From NCBI RefSeq assembly GCF_001293685.1, contig NZ_BCAG01000003.1, positions 248,001 through 312,000 of the forward strand: a stretch of 64,000 nt of DNA, read 5' to 3'. Below the pieces are notes generated by a model that saw only the letters and a list, made by a program, of their open reading frames with translations, did no database searches and had not been told where the DNA came from. The position numbers and the translations under genes were made by a program. Below are positions 18,880 through 27,164 of the stretch, one piece after another. How positions within the stretch are numbered: the first letter of the stretch is position 1; the number at the start of each line of letters is the position of its first letter. The DNA comes from Desulfatitalea tepidiphila. GTDB lineage: Bacteria > Desulfobacterota > Desulfobacteria > Desulfobacterales > Desulfosarcinaceae.

Positions 18880-19362
18880 CTATTCCCTGCCTGGATTATG
18901 AGGCGACAGGATCACCACCCGGTTGTCCTCCTGAAGTTCGATTGTCGTGAAGGGATACATGGAGAACCAGATACCGATTTTTTCTCCGCCCGGGCTTTCG
19001 ATCCATGCACCTTGGGCCGGATCCAACTGCTCCCAAATATCCGGGCGCCATACGAACGCGATCTTGTCGGCGAAGTTGGGGGTGTTGGGGGCCACCGGTT
19101 CCCATATGTTTGTATTGATGCGGTATCTTGGATCGATTCCGATAATGGCGTAGGGCATATCCGATCGGCCGTTGGTATAGTAGCGATAATAGTCGGGAAC
19201 GCTGTTTTGCCTGAACCACAAAGTGACCTCCGTATCCAGGTATAAACGTCCATAACCTCCGGACGCGCAGCCGAGCATCATGAGAATGCCCGCCACGAGC
19301 AAGGCCGTGGACAGCCGAGCCAGCGTCCTTTTACCCTTGGTTTTTGTGTCGATGCATGGCAT
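18880..19362 (-). CDS. Predicted lipoprotein of unknown function
   Basis: Exported protein of 160 residues. It has a basic N-terminus, a hydrophobic segment (STALLVAGILMML) and a lipobox LGC followed by ASGG, so lipidation at that Cys (about residue 32) is predicted. The mature part is rich in aromatic residues (TLWFRQNSVPDYYRYYTNG, AFVWRPDIWEQL). The ATG at 19362 is supported by AGGAGG five bases upstream; the frame begins at a GTG six bases further out. No family was recognised. It lies alone, about 310 bp from the FHA gene. Confidence 0.75.
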   Translation of the reverse strand: MPCIDTKTKGKRTLARLSTALLVAGILMMLGCASGGYGRLYLDTEVTLWFRQNSVPDYYRYYTNGRSDMPYAIIGIDPRYRINTNIWEPVAPNTPNFADKIAFVWRPDIWEQLDPAQGAWIESPGGEKIGIWFSMYPFTTIELQEDNRVVILSPHNPGRE

Positions 19363-19473
19363 GGGCACCTCCTCTGAATTGACCTTTATGGCAGAAAAGT
19401 GAGGCGATCTTTTGAAAAGTCAAACGCAACCAAGCGTATGTCAACCCCTTATCCCGTTGGGGTCAGGACGATC

Positions 19474-19695
19474 TCATCCCATGAGAGCGGTCGTGATTTC
19501 GGTTTGAAGGGACGTTAACTCGGCACCAAAAAAATGATCGGCACTTTCAATCACATGCAAACGGGCAGTGGGTTGCCAGTAGGGCAGGAACCTTTGAAGC
19601 GGATGGGTGATGATGGCCGCCCGTTGTCTGGAGCGGATCGCCAGGCGTCCTTGCAGCGTGTTGGCTTGCTGATTGAAAAAGATTTCAGTTTCCAT
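19474..19695 (-). pseudogene. Internally deleted alpha/beta-hydrolase remnant
   Basis: The 73-residue open frame joins two ends of an alpha/beta-hydrolase of the short dienelactone-hydrolase-like type. The start METEIFFNQQANTLQGRLAI...AAIITHP resembles the family N-terminus. The end ARLHVIESADHFF resembles the segment around the catalytic His near the C-terminus. The roughly 130 residues between them, including the nucleophilic Ser and the acid, are missing without loss of frame. A sensible start context (AGGAAT upstream) is retained, so a short peptide could still be made, but not an active hydrolase. Based on recall of family sequence, not on alignment. Confidence 0.6.
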
Positions 19696-19756
19696 AACGA
19701 TATTCCTGTTCTGTGAATTCCATTCAGTTAGAATCGCTGACGGCGGCTGTGTCGGT

Positions 19757-19785
19757 TTGACAGTCCGGCGGATTGTCTGTTAGAG
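19757..19785 (+). promoter_or_regulatory. Possible promoter of the sucrose operon
   Basis: A perfect -35 TTGACA at 19757-19762 lies about 150 bp upstream of the kinase start. The best -10 candidate with 17-18 bp spacing (TTAGAG/TAGAGC, from 19780) is weak, so an activator may be needed if this is used. Confidence 0.35.
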
Positions 19786-19909
19786 CTCTCGTGGCGCCCA
19801 TCACCATGCTACCTATGCTGCTGTGTTGGTCTCTATCTGCTGCGCTCCGATGTTCAACGATACTGCACCTTCCGTCGTCAGCAACCGCCCCCATTCTCAA
19901 GGAGGAAAG

Positions 19910-20812
19910 ATGATTGCCGTGCTCGGAGAAATATTGGTGGACCTGTTTGAAAACTACCAGCGCATCGGCGGTGCGCCCTTTAATTTTGCTTTTCATCTCA
20001 AACAGCTCGGGTTATCGGTACGGTTCCTGACCCGGATCGGAGATGATCCCCATGGCCGCGAGATCGGCAAGCTGCTTTCCCGTCACCATTTCGATCTCAA
20101 TGATGTCCAGGTCGATGACGTCTATCCGACCGGAACCGTTCAAGTTACCCTGGACGATCATGGCGTGCCCCGGTTTGACATCCGTGAGGATGTCGCATAC
20201 GATTACATCGATTTTGAGGCACTTACGCCTATCCATGGTCCGGACACACGAATGATCTACTTCGGCACGCTGGCACAGCGTTCGGACTTGGCCTTTGAGC
20301 GTTTCGACCGATTGCTGTCGCGCAAGGGCGCATCCACCAAAGCATTTTGTGATCTCAATCTGCGGCCGCCCCATGTCCGGGCCGACGTCATCGAGGCCTC
20401 GTTGGACTATGCCGACATTCTGAAGCTCAACACCGACGAATTGCACCATGTCGGTGGGTTGTCGGGCGGGCCGAGCCAGGAAGAGGCGCTGGTTGCCCAT
20501 CTCATGAGAACGCATGAGATTGAAATGGTCATTCTGACAAGGGGTTCCAGCGGAAGCACCCTTTTCACAGCGACGCAGCGATTCGACGCATCGCCGCCGC
20601 CCACCGGGAAGGTTCTGGATACCGTCGGTGCCGGCGACGCCTTTGCGTCCGTTATCGCGGCCGGCTACCTTTCAGGTATGGCTCTTGAGAGCGCCTTGAC
20701 GGCCGCAACCTACTTCGCAGGGCAGATCTGTGAATTGCCGGGCGCCATCCCCGATGACTCCTCCATATATGCCCGTTTGCGGAAAAAGATGGAAGGATTA
20801 ATGCATGACTGA
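19910..20812 (+). CDS. PfkB-family sugar kinase, probable fructokinase
   Basis: ATP-dependent sugar kinase of 300 residues. It shows the PfkB N-terminal signature GGAPFNFAFHLKQLG and the C-terminal anion-hole/catalytic-base motif DTVGAGDAF. The ATG at 19910 has GGAGG four bases upstream; the frame is open to 19823 but that stretch is not family-like. It overlaps the sucrose-phosphate synthase gene by 8 bp, the arrangement seen for fructokinase genes in bacterial sucrose-synthesis clusters. It would phosphorylate fructose to fructose-6-phosphate, feeding synthesis or recovering fructose from phosphorolysis. Substrate is inferred from context. Confidence 0.85.
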   Translation: MIAVLGEILVDLFENYQRIGGAPFNFAFHLKQLGLSVRFLTRIGDDPHGREIGKLLSRHHFDLNDVQVDDVYPTGTVQVTLDDHGVPRFDIREDVAYDYIDFEALTPIHGPDTRMIYFGTLAQRSDLAFERFDRLLSRKGASTKAFCDLNLRPPHVRADVIEASLDYADILKLNTDELHHVGGLSGGPSQEEALVAHLMRTHEIEMVILTRGSSGSTLFTATQRFDASPPPTGKVLDTVGAGDAFASVIAAGYLSGMALESALTAATYFAGQICELPGAIPDDSSIYARLRKKMEGLMHD

Positions 20813-23000
20813 TCGTCTTCCCTATGTTCAACTGTTCAGCATTCACGGTCTGATACGCTCGCAGAACCTGGAACTCGGGCGCGATTCGGATACCGGCGGA
20901 CAAATCACGTATGTCTTGGAACTCGCACGGCATCTCAGTGCCCGGGACGATATCGGTCGGGTCGATCTGTTTACCCGCTTGATCGCCGACAAACGGGTAT
21001 CACCCGATTATGCCGAGCCCATCGAGCAGGTCACGGACAAGTTTCGCATCGTCCGCATTCAGTGCGGCGGTCGGCAATATATGCGCAAGGAACTGCTCTG
21101 GCCGCATCTGGACGAGTATGTCGACAAGACCATCAAATTCATCAAGCGGCAGGACGCCGTTGCCGACATCGTTCACGGGCACTATCCGGACGCCGGTTAC
21201 GTGGCCATGGAGCTTTCCGAGTTCTTCGGTATCCCGTTTGTCTACACCGGCCATTCCCTCGGGCGCACAAAACTCAGCAAGCTGCTGGCCGATGGCATGA
21301 CCGATGCCGATATCGACAAGAAATACAAAATCCACCGCCGTATCGAAGCCGAGGAGCAGATACTGGCAAACGCGGACCTGGTGGTGACCAGCACCCAGCA
21401 CGAGATCGAAGAACAGTATGGGCTTTATCGCAACAAGAAGGTGCCCGAGTACAAGGTTATTCCGCCGGGGATCGACATCGACCGTTTTTATCCCTTCTAT
21501 CACGATTTGATTGAAGAAAACAGCAAGTCCGAAAATATCAAATATGCCCAGGCATCGATATTGCGGGAACTAAACCGTTTTTTCCCCCATCCGGACAAAC
21601 CTATAATCCTGGCGCTGTGTCGACCGGACAAACGCAAGAACATTTCCGGACTCGTTCAGGCCTACGGTGAGGATCTGGAGCTTCAGACCATGGCCAATCT
21701 GGCAATCTTTGCGGGCCTGCGCAAAGATATCGACGCCATGGAAGAAAATGAGCGCGACGTGCTGACGCGCATGCTGCTGATGATGGACAAATATGATCTT
21801 TACGGCAAAATGGCGATCCCCAAGAAGCACGATTTCGATTACGAGGTGCCTGCTCTTTACCGCATCGCGGCCGAGAAAAGGGGCGTGTTTATCAACCCGG
21901 CCTTGACCGAGCCGTTCGGCTTGACACTGCTCGAAGCCTCGGCCTCCGGGCTTCCCATCGTGGCCACCAATGACGGCGGCCCCAACGACATCGTCCGGAA
22001 TTGTGAAAACGGCATTCTCATCGATCCGACCCGGCCCAGGGAGATTTCCGCCGCACTGCGCAAGATCATCTCCGATGCGCCGCTCTGGGAGAAATTCTCC
22101 AAAAACGGTATCATGAATGTCAATACATACTATACCTGGCAGAGCCATGCCGGCACTTATGCCGCTGCCATCCGAAAGTTGATCACGGCCAACCAGGCCT
22201 CCGACATGGATACCGCCGTTCCATCGGATGCCATCGGTCGGCGCTTGATGTCGCTGCGCTATTTTTTGATTACCGACATCGACAACACGTTGATCGGCGA
22301 AGACAACAGTCGGCTCAAGGATCTGCTGGCCGTGCTTGCAGAGCATCGCGAACGTATCGGGTTCGGCATCGCCACCGGAAGAACCGTGGATTCCGCAACG
22401 AGGATACTCAAAAAGCACGAAGTGCCGCAGCCTGATGTGATGATCTGTTCGGTGGGCAGTGAAATCTATTACGGCGCCAATCGCCGTTTCGGACAAGGCT
22501 GGGCGACCCACATCTCCCATCAATGGCAGCGCGATAAAATCGTCTCCTTGTTGAAGCATTTCGATTTTCTGAGGTACCAGGAGGAAGAGACCCAAAGAAC
22601 ATTCAAAATCAGCTACTACATGGATCCGGATGAAGAGCGGCTGGCCCTGGTGCACGACCGGCTGTTGAGCAACCGGTGTCGATACAATTTGATTTATTCC
22701 CATGGTAAGTATTTGGATATATTGCCATATCGTGCCTCCAAGGGCAAGGCTATCCGCTATTTGAGCTACAAATGGGTCATCCCCCTGAGAAATTTTCTGG
22801 TCAGCGGGGATTCGGGAAACGACGAGGAGATGTTGCGGGGCGAACCCCGCGGTGTCGTGGTCGGCAACTACAGCGCCGAGCTGGAAGCCCTGAAAGGAAT
22901 GCGCCATATCTACTTTGCCAAAGCGCCCTGTGCCGGGGGTATTCTGGAAGGCATGAACTACTACCGATTTTGCGAGGAAAACAGGGGGGCGGCACAGTGA
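20805..23000 (+). CDS. Bifunctional sucrose-phosphate synthase/phosphatase
   Basis: Makes sucrose-6-phosphate from UDP-glucose and fructose-6-phosphate, and probably dephosphorylates it. The 731-residue protein has an N-terminal GT4 domain (about 1-465) with the sucrose-synthase-type start LFSIHGLIR...GRDSDTGGQITYVLELA, HGHYPDAGYVA and the nucleotide-sugar motif EPFGLTLLEASASGLP. A C-terminal HAD phosphatase domain (about 480-725) carries TDIDNTLIG and VSGDSGNDEEM. Both catalytic parts look intact. It overlaps the kinase upstream by 8 bp and the phosphorylase downstream by 4 bp. The role is likely compatible-solute or storage sucrose. Confidence 0.93.
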   Translation: MTDRLPYVQLFSIHGLIRSQNLELGRDSDTGGQITYVLELARHLSARDDIGRVDLFTRLIADKRVSPDYAEPIEQVTDKFRIVRIQCGGRQYMRKELLWPHLDEYVDKTIKFIKRQDAVADIVHGHYPDAGYVAMELSEFFGIPFVYTGHSLGRTKLSKLLADGMTDADIDKKYKIHRRIEAEEQILANADLVVTSTQHEIEEQYGLYRNKKVPEYKVIPPGIDIDRFYPFYHDLIEENSKSENIKYAQASILRELNRFFPHPDKPIILALCRPDKRKNISGLVQAYGEDLELQTMANLAIFAGLRKDIDAMEENERDVLTRMLLMMDKYDLYGKMAIPKKHDFDYEVPALYRIAAEKRGVFINPALTEPFGLTLLEASASGLPIVATNDGGPNDIVRNCENGILIDPTRPREISAALRKIISDAPLWEKFSKNGIMNVNTYYTWQSHAGTYAAAIRKLITANQASDMDTAVPSDAIGRRLMSLRYFLITDIDNTLIGEDNSRLKDLLAVLAEHRERIGFGIATGRTVDSATRILKKHEVPQPDVMICSVGSEIYYGANRRFGQGWATHISHQWQRDKIVSLLKHFDFLRYQEEETQRTFKISYYMDPDEERLALVHDRLLSNRCRYNLIYSHGKYLDILPYRASKGKAIRYLSYKWVIPLRNFLVSGDSGNDEEMLRGEPRGVVVGNYSAELEALKGMRHIYFAKAPCAGGILEGMNYYRFCEENRGAAQ

Positions 23001-24445
23001 CGATGCAGAACAGGGTCCAGCTCATTACTTATCCCGACAGCCTCGGCGGCAACATGATGGAGTTGCACTACGTGCTGCGCCGGTATCTGGCCGGCGCCGT
23101 CGGCGGCGTACATATTCTACCGTTCTATCCGTCATCCGCTGACCGGGGTTTTGCACCATTGACCTATCATGAAGTCGATCCAATCTTCGGGAGCTGGGAG
23201 GATATCGAGAAAATCGGAGAAGATTTTGACCTGATCATCGATTTCATGGTCAACCATATCTCACGGCAATCGGTATTTTTCCAGGATTACATCGAAAAAG
23301 GCACACGCTCCGAATATGCGGACATGTTTCTCTATTTCGACAAGCTGAGTCCCGACGGTGAAATCAGCGAAGAGGAGTTGGCCAAAGTATACACCCGTAA
23401 GCCGCGTCCTCCCTATACCGTCATCGAACGGGCCGACGGATCCAGGGAGAAGTTGTGGTGCACGTTCGACTACGAGCAGATCGATGTGGATGTCACCTCG
23501 CCCAAGACCAAGGAGGTCTTCCGGAATTTTCTCATCCGGCTGGCGCGTTCCCGGGCCAAAATGATCCGCATGGACGCCTTTGCATATACCACCATCAAGA
23601 TCGGTACCAACTGTTTTTTCCTCGAACCCCAAGTTTGGGAAACGCTCGAATGGTTAAATGAATACGTATCGCCTTTCGGGGTCGAAATTCTGCCGGAGGT
23701 CCATGAACACTACCGTTACCACCACAAAATAGCCGAACACGGCTACTGGACCTACGACTTCGCCCTGCCCATGCTGGTATTGCACACGCTGTATCATCAT
23801 ACCAGTGCGCGCCTGCGACACTGGCTGGAAATCTGCCCGCGCAACCAGGTGACCACCCTGGATACCCACGATGGCATCGGCGTGGTGGATGTGGAGGATT
23901 TGCTCACGACCGATGAAATCGAGCGAACCGTGCATGGCATGTTCGAAAAGGGCGCTAACACGCGCAAGATCTATTCCGGGCCCGAGTATCAGAATCTGGA
24001 TGTCTACCAGGTGAACTGCACCTATTACTCTGCGCTCGAATGCAACGACGACTCGTATATCGCCGCACGGGCCATCCAGTTTTTCTCCCCTGGCATTCCC
24101 CAGGTCTACTACGTGGGATTGTTGGCAGGAGAAAATGACGTCGAGCTGGTCGAACGCACCAAAAACGGACGCGATATCAACCGCCACAATTACACCCTCG
24201 ACGAAATCGCCGCCGATATCCAGAAGCCGGTCGTTCAGCGCTTACTGCGCCTGATGGAGTTTCGCAGCACGTATCCGGCCTTCAAGGGCGACTTTCAGAT
24301 CGAGGAGGCGCCGGATGACCATCTATCGTTGACCTGGCATCTGGCGCCATACAAAACGACCCTTCAGGTGGACTTGAGAAGTTACGCCAGCCACATCCGA
24401 TATTACGAAAGCCGAAGCCGCCGGATGAAGACCATGGTGGCTTAG
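22997..24445 (+). CDS. Sucrose phosphorylase-like GH13 enzyme
   Basis: Retaining GH13 (subfamily 18 type) phosphorylase of 482 residues, the usual size. Asp193 in IRMDAFAY and Glu234 in LPEVHEHY occupy the nucleophile and acid/base positions expected from known sucrose phosphorylases, and TLDTHDGIGVVD carries the transition-state Asp. Expected reaction: sucrose plus phosphate to glucose-1-phosphate and fructose. Sucrose-6-phosphate or glucosylglycerate/glycerol specificity cannot be excluded. The GTG start at 22997 overlaps the upstream stop as GTGA and has a G-rich ribosome-binding site; an ATG at 23003 is the alternative. It is translationally coupled to sucrose synthesis genes. Confidence 0.88.
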   Translation: MTMQNRVQLITYPDSLGGNMMELHYVLRRYLAGAVGGVHILPFYPSSADRGFAPLTYHEVDPIFGSWEDIEKIGEDFDLIIDFMVNHISRQSVFFQDYIEKGTRSEYADMFLYFDKLSPDGEISEEELAKVYTRKPRPPYTVIERADGSREKLWCTFDYEQIDVDVTSPKTKEVFRNFLIRLARSRAKMIRMDAFAYTTIKIGTNCFFLEPQVWETLEWLNEYVSPFGVEILPEVHEHYRYHHKIAEHGYWTYDFALPMLVLHTLYHHTSARLRHWLEICPRNQVTTLDTHDGIGVVDVEDLLTTDEIERTVHGMFEKGANTRKIYSGPEYQNLDVYQVNCTYYSALECNDDSYIAARAIQFFSPGIPQVYYVGLLAGENDVELVERTKNGRDINRHNYTLDEIAADIQKPVVQRLLRLMEFRSTYPAFKGDFQIEEAPDDHLSLTWHLAPYKTTLQVDLRSYASHIRYYESRSRRMKTMVA

Positions 24446-24448
24446 AAG

Positions 24449-24482
24449 TGTTAAGTTTAAAGTGTAAAGTTTGAAGTGAAGG
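24449..24482. repeat. AT-rich dispersed repeat, copy 2
   Basis: Words of the type AAGTTTAAAGTGTAAAGTTT mirror, in reverse complement, the stretch at 9597-9633. The stop and last few codons of the minus-strand gene 24457-25272 fall inside this copy, so the repeat has supplied the protein's C-terminal tail. Confidence 0.5.
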
Positions 24483-25272
24483 TATCGGGTCGTTCCTTCG
24501 ACACCTTGTCGCGCAATGCATCGAACACGGCTTCGCCCTCGATATCCGCCTTGTCATTTCCAGCGGCTACCTGCTGAAGCTTGCGCAGGTCGTCAGGATC
24601 TTTGGCGTTGATCGGGCCATTGAGCAGGTTCAGGGTGTTGCGAACGAGGCTGTAGACAATCGCTGGGGCGATGCGCTCCGCCGCCGCGCCGGTGCGATCC
24701 ACGCCCCCCCAGATATGGGTGTGGGGCAGTTGGAAAACCTTGGGCGCTTTGGTGTAGCCGAGCAGTTCGCCAAAGAGGGTCATCACTTCGACAATACCGT
24801 CGGTATAGGCGTTGCGCAGCGATTCGCGGCCATCCCGGGCAAGGGCGTCGATGTCTGCATCTTCGTAGGAAAGGTCCAACCCATCGATCAGTTGGTTTTG
24901 AACCCAAGCCAGGGTATCGGTTTTCATGCTGACCACCACGTCCTTGTCGCTGAGGATTTTGATGGCGTTGCGGATGCTGACCATCTCCTTGACCGTCGGG
25001 CTCTTGCGCATCGCCACATCCTCGATGGTGGTGTGGTAGAGCTTCAGTTCGTTGTCGAACACGAGAATGCGCTGCTTTTCGGCGGTGTCTGCTTCGCAAT
25101 AGAGATCCAGGTCCCTCTCCCGCCTGTAGGTCAGCGGGGTCATGTCCAGCAGAGCCTTCATGGCCTCTTTGTCGATACGGCCAGGTGGATCCGCGGGTTT
25201 CCAGGAGGCGCGCACCTGGTCTGACAACCGATTGATTTCTATCTTTTTCAGCAGGTTTTCTTTGAATCCCAT
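24457..25272 (-). CDS. Conserved hypothetical protein divergent from citrate synthase
   Basis: Soluble protein of 271 residues starting MGFKENLLKKIEINRL, with GGAGG ahead of the ATG at 25272. No signal peptide, TM helix or cofactor motif is seen. Features that might help recognition are ERDLDLYCEADTAEKQRI, VVVSMKTDTLAWVQNQLI and FQLPHTHIWGGVDRTGAAA. The frame is open upstream to 25389, but the ribosome-binding site and sequence character favour the internal ATG. The tail (about the last five residues) is encoded by a dispersed repeat and is probably not ancestral. It shares an intergenic promoter region with citrate synthase. Function unknown. Confidence 0.7.
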   Translation of the reverse strand: MGFKENLLKKIEINRLSDQVRASWKPADPPGRIDKEAMKALLDMTPLTYRRERDLDLYCEADTAEKQRILVFDNELKLYHTTIEDVAMRKSPTVKEMVSIRNAIKILSDKDVVVSMKTDTLAWVQNQLIDGLDLSYEDADIDALARDGRESLRNAYTDGIVEVMTLFGELLGYTKAPKVFQLPHTHIWGGVDRTGAAAERIAPAIVYSLVRNTLNLLNGPINAKDPDDLRKLQQVAAGNDKADIEGEAVFDALRDKVSKERPDTFTSNFTL

Positions 25273-25286
25273 AATTCCTCCTCTCC

Positions 25287-25315
25287 TTGACCGGATGGTA
25301 GATATTTTGTATATG
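25287..25315 (+). promoter_or_regulatory. Sigma-70-type promoter for citrate synthase
   Basis: TTGACC (25287-25292, five of six) and TATATG (25310-25315, four of six) are separated by exactly 17 bp, about 75 bp upstream of the citrate synthase start at 25389. Motif-based prediction. Confidence 0.6.
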
Positions 25316-25388
25316 ATTCGCAGCCTTTCAGCAAATCGTTTTGTCCGGCAAGTCGCTGCGCAATCGTATGCCAAAAATGAAGGAAACA

Positions 25389-26681
25389 ATGATGGATGAG
25401 TATGTCACATTGAATTACAAAGGGGAAACGTATCGATTGCCGGTGATCATAGGGACTGAGAATGAGTGCGGCATCGATATCCTCGCATTACGACGCGATA
25501 CCGGTCTGATTACGTTCGATCCGGGCTTCGCCAATACCGGCGCCTGCAAAAGCAGCATTACCTATATGGATGGTGAGAAAGGCATCCTGCGCTACCGCGG
25601 CATACCGGTCGAAGAACTGGCCGAACACTCCACCTTCAAAGAGACGTCTTACCTGTTGATTAACGGCCGCTTGCCCACGGCGGAGGAGCTGCGCCATTTT
25701 TCCATCATGCTCAACGACCATTCCCTGGTCCACGAGGACATGAAGACTTTTTTCCAGAATTTCCCCAGGGCATCCCATCCCATGGGCATTCTCTCCGCCA
25801 TGGTCAACGCCCTGCGCAGTTTTTATCCGGAGCTGCAGACCACCGAGGAGGAGATCAACTTCACCGTGACCCGACTCCTAGCCAAGGTGAGGACCATGGC
25901 CGCCATGTCCTACAAGATTTCCCGGGGCCACACCGTGGTCTATCCCCGTCCGGATCTGGCTTACTGCGAGAATTTTCTCAACATGATGTTCAACACGCCG
26001 GTCAAACCCTACGAATTCGTGCGCGAGGTGGTGCGTGCCCTGGAGGTTTTCTGGATTTTGCATGCCGATCACGAGCAGAATTGTTCGACCACTGCGGTGC
26101 GCGTTGTGGGCAGCGGGCGCGTCAATCTTTACGCGGCCATATCCGCGGGTATGTCGGCCCTCTGGGGCCCTCTGCACGGCGGCGCCAACCAGGCCGTGGT
26201 CGAAATGCTCAGCGACATTTATCGCAGCGGGGGAGACTACCGCAAGGCGGTGGAACGTGCCAAAGACAAAGATGACCCTTTCCGCCTCATGGGTTTCGGA
26301 CACCGGGTATACAAGACCTATGACCCGCGGGCCAAGATCATGAAGAAGATGTGTGACGATCTGTTGTCGGCCCTGAAGCTGAAGGACCCGCTCCTGGACA
26401 TCGCCAAGGAGCTGGAGGAGGTGGCGGTTAACGATGCCTATTTCATCGACCACAACCTCTATCCCAATGTGGATTTTTACAGTGGTATCGTTTTACGCGC
26501 CATCGGTATTCCTACCAATATGTTTACCGTCATGTTCGCCATCGGTCGACTGCCCGGTTGGATCGCCCAATGGAAAGAGAGCATGGACGATCCCCAATGG
26601 CGTATCAGCCGCCCGCGCCAGATCTATACCGGTCCATCTGAAACCCATTATGTGCCGATGGCCAAGCGCAAGGGGATTTGA
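25389..26681 (+). CDS. gltA: Citrate synthase (type II-like)
   Basis: Condenses acetyl-CoA and oxaloacetate in the TCA cycle. The 430-residue protein starts MMDEYVTLNYKG, has SITYMDGEKGILRYRGIPV and the active-site segments around WILHADHEQNCSTTAVRVVGS, GPLHGGANQAV and MGFGHRVYKTYDPRA, including the conserved His and late Asp (PNVDFYSG). The family here resembles the hexameric proteobacterial type. ATG 25389 follows AAGGAA; other in-frame ATGs lie at 25374 and 25392. With the Kor enzyme nearby it fits an oxidative TCA route. Assignment firm. Confidence 0.96.
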   Translation: MMDEYVTLNYKGETYRLPVIIGTENECGIDILALRRDTGLITFDPGFANTGACKSSITYMDGEKGILRYRGIPVEELAEHSTFKETSYLLINGRLPTAEELRHFSIMLNDHSLVHEDMKTFFQNFPRASHPMGILSAMVNALRSFYPELQTTEEEINFTVTRLLAKVRTMAAMSYKISRGHTVVYPRPDLAYCENFLNMMFNTPVKPYEFVREVVRALEVFWILHADHEQNCSTTAVRVVGSGRVNLYAAISAGMSALWGPLHGGANQAVVEMLSDIYRSGGDYRKAVERAKDKDDPFRLMGFGHRVYKTYDPRAKIMKKMCDDLLSALKLKDPLLDIAKELEEVAVNDAYFIDHNLYPNVDFYSGIVLRAIGIPTNMFTVMFAIGRLPGWIAQWKESMDDPQWRISRPRQIYTGPSETHYVPMAKRKGI

Positions 26682-26719
26682 GAACGCTTGCGATGGCGAT
26701 GGTTTAAAGGCCGCGATGG

Positions 26720-27025
26720 TTATTCGAAATCGCCCAAGGGCCGGGCGAACGTGAACTTGGCCGGATAGACCACCATGGCATTCCAGGCATCACCCACATT
26801 GCCGCCGAGGGCCGCAAACGGTACGCCGACCACGAACAAAACAAATCCGGCGGCGGTCGCGACGATTCCGACGGGCCTGACCACGACGGCATCTGCCGCC
26901 ATCGCGCCGGCGTCGATTTGTGGATCGTTAAGTCCCGAATTATTGGTCGCCATGGCCCCGCAGGGCAGGCCCATGACCGCCAAAACTAGAAGCAGCGCGA
27001 TTAATTTATTGGGTAGCTGATGCAT
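26720..27025 (-). CDS. Small exported or membrane protein, unknown
   Basis: Protein of 101 residues with a clear signal peptide (MHQLPNKLIALLLVLAVMGL, cleavage near AMA/TN) and a Gly/Ala/Val-rich hydrophobic stretch in the middle (GIVATAAGFVLFVVGVPFAALGG). It ends FTFARPLGDFE. The ATG at 27025 is preceded by AAAGGAG at six bases. No family recognised. It is divergent from priA. Confidence 0.7.
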   Translation of the reverse strand: MHQLPNKLIALLLVLAVMGLPCGAMATNNSGLNDPQIDAGAMAADAVVVRPVGIVATAAGFVLFVVGVPFAALGGNVGDAWNAMVVYPAKFTFARPLGDFE

Positions 27026-27093
27026 GTCGGCTCCTTTGCTGGAAGAAGTGGTAAAGCGGCGAACCGCTCTGCCTTTAATATTAATTACGTATG

Positions 27094-27122
27094 ACCATAG
27101 CAGTTCTTGTTTTCGGTTGCAA
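27094..27122 (-). promoter_or_regulatory. Possible promoter for the small exported protein
   Basis: On the minus strand TTGCAA (27122-27117) and TATGGT (27099-27094) are spaced by 17 bp, each four of six matches to consensus, about 70 bp before the ATG at 27025. Confidence 0.4.
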
Positions 27123-27164
27123 TCTCTGACCGTTTGACACGACCCTATCGGAAAGGGCTTTTTT

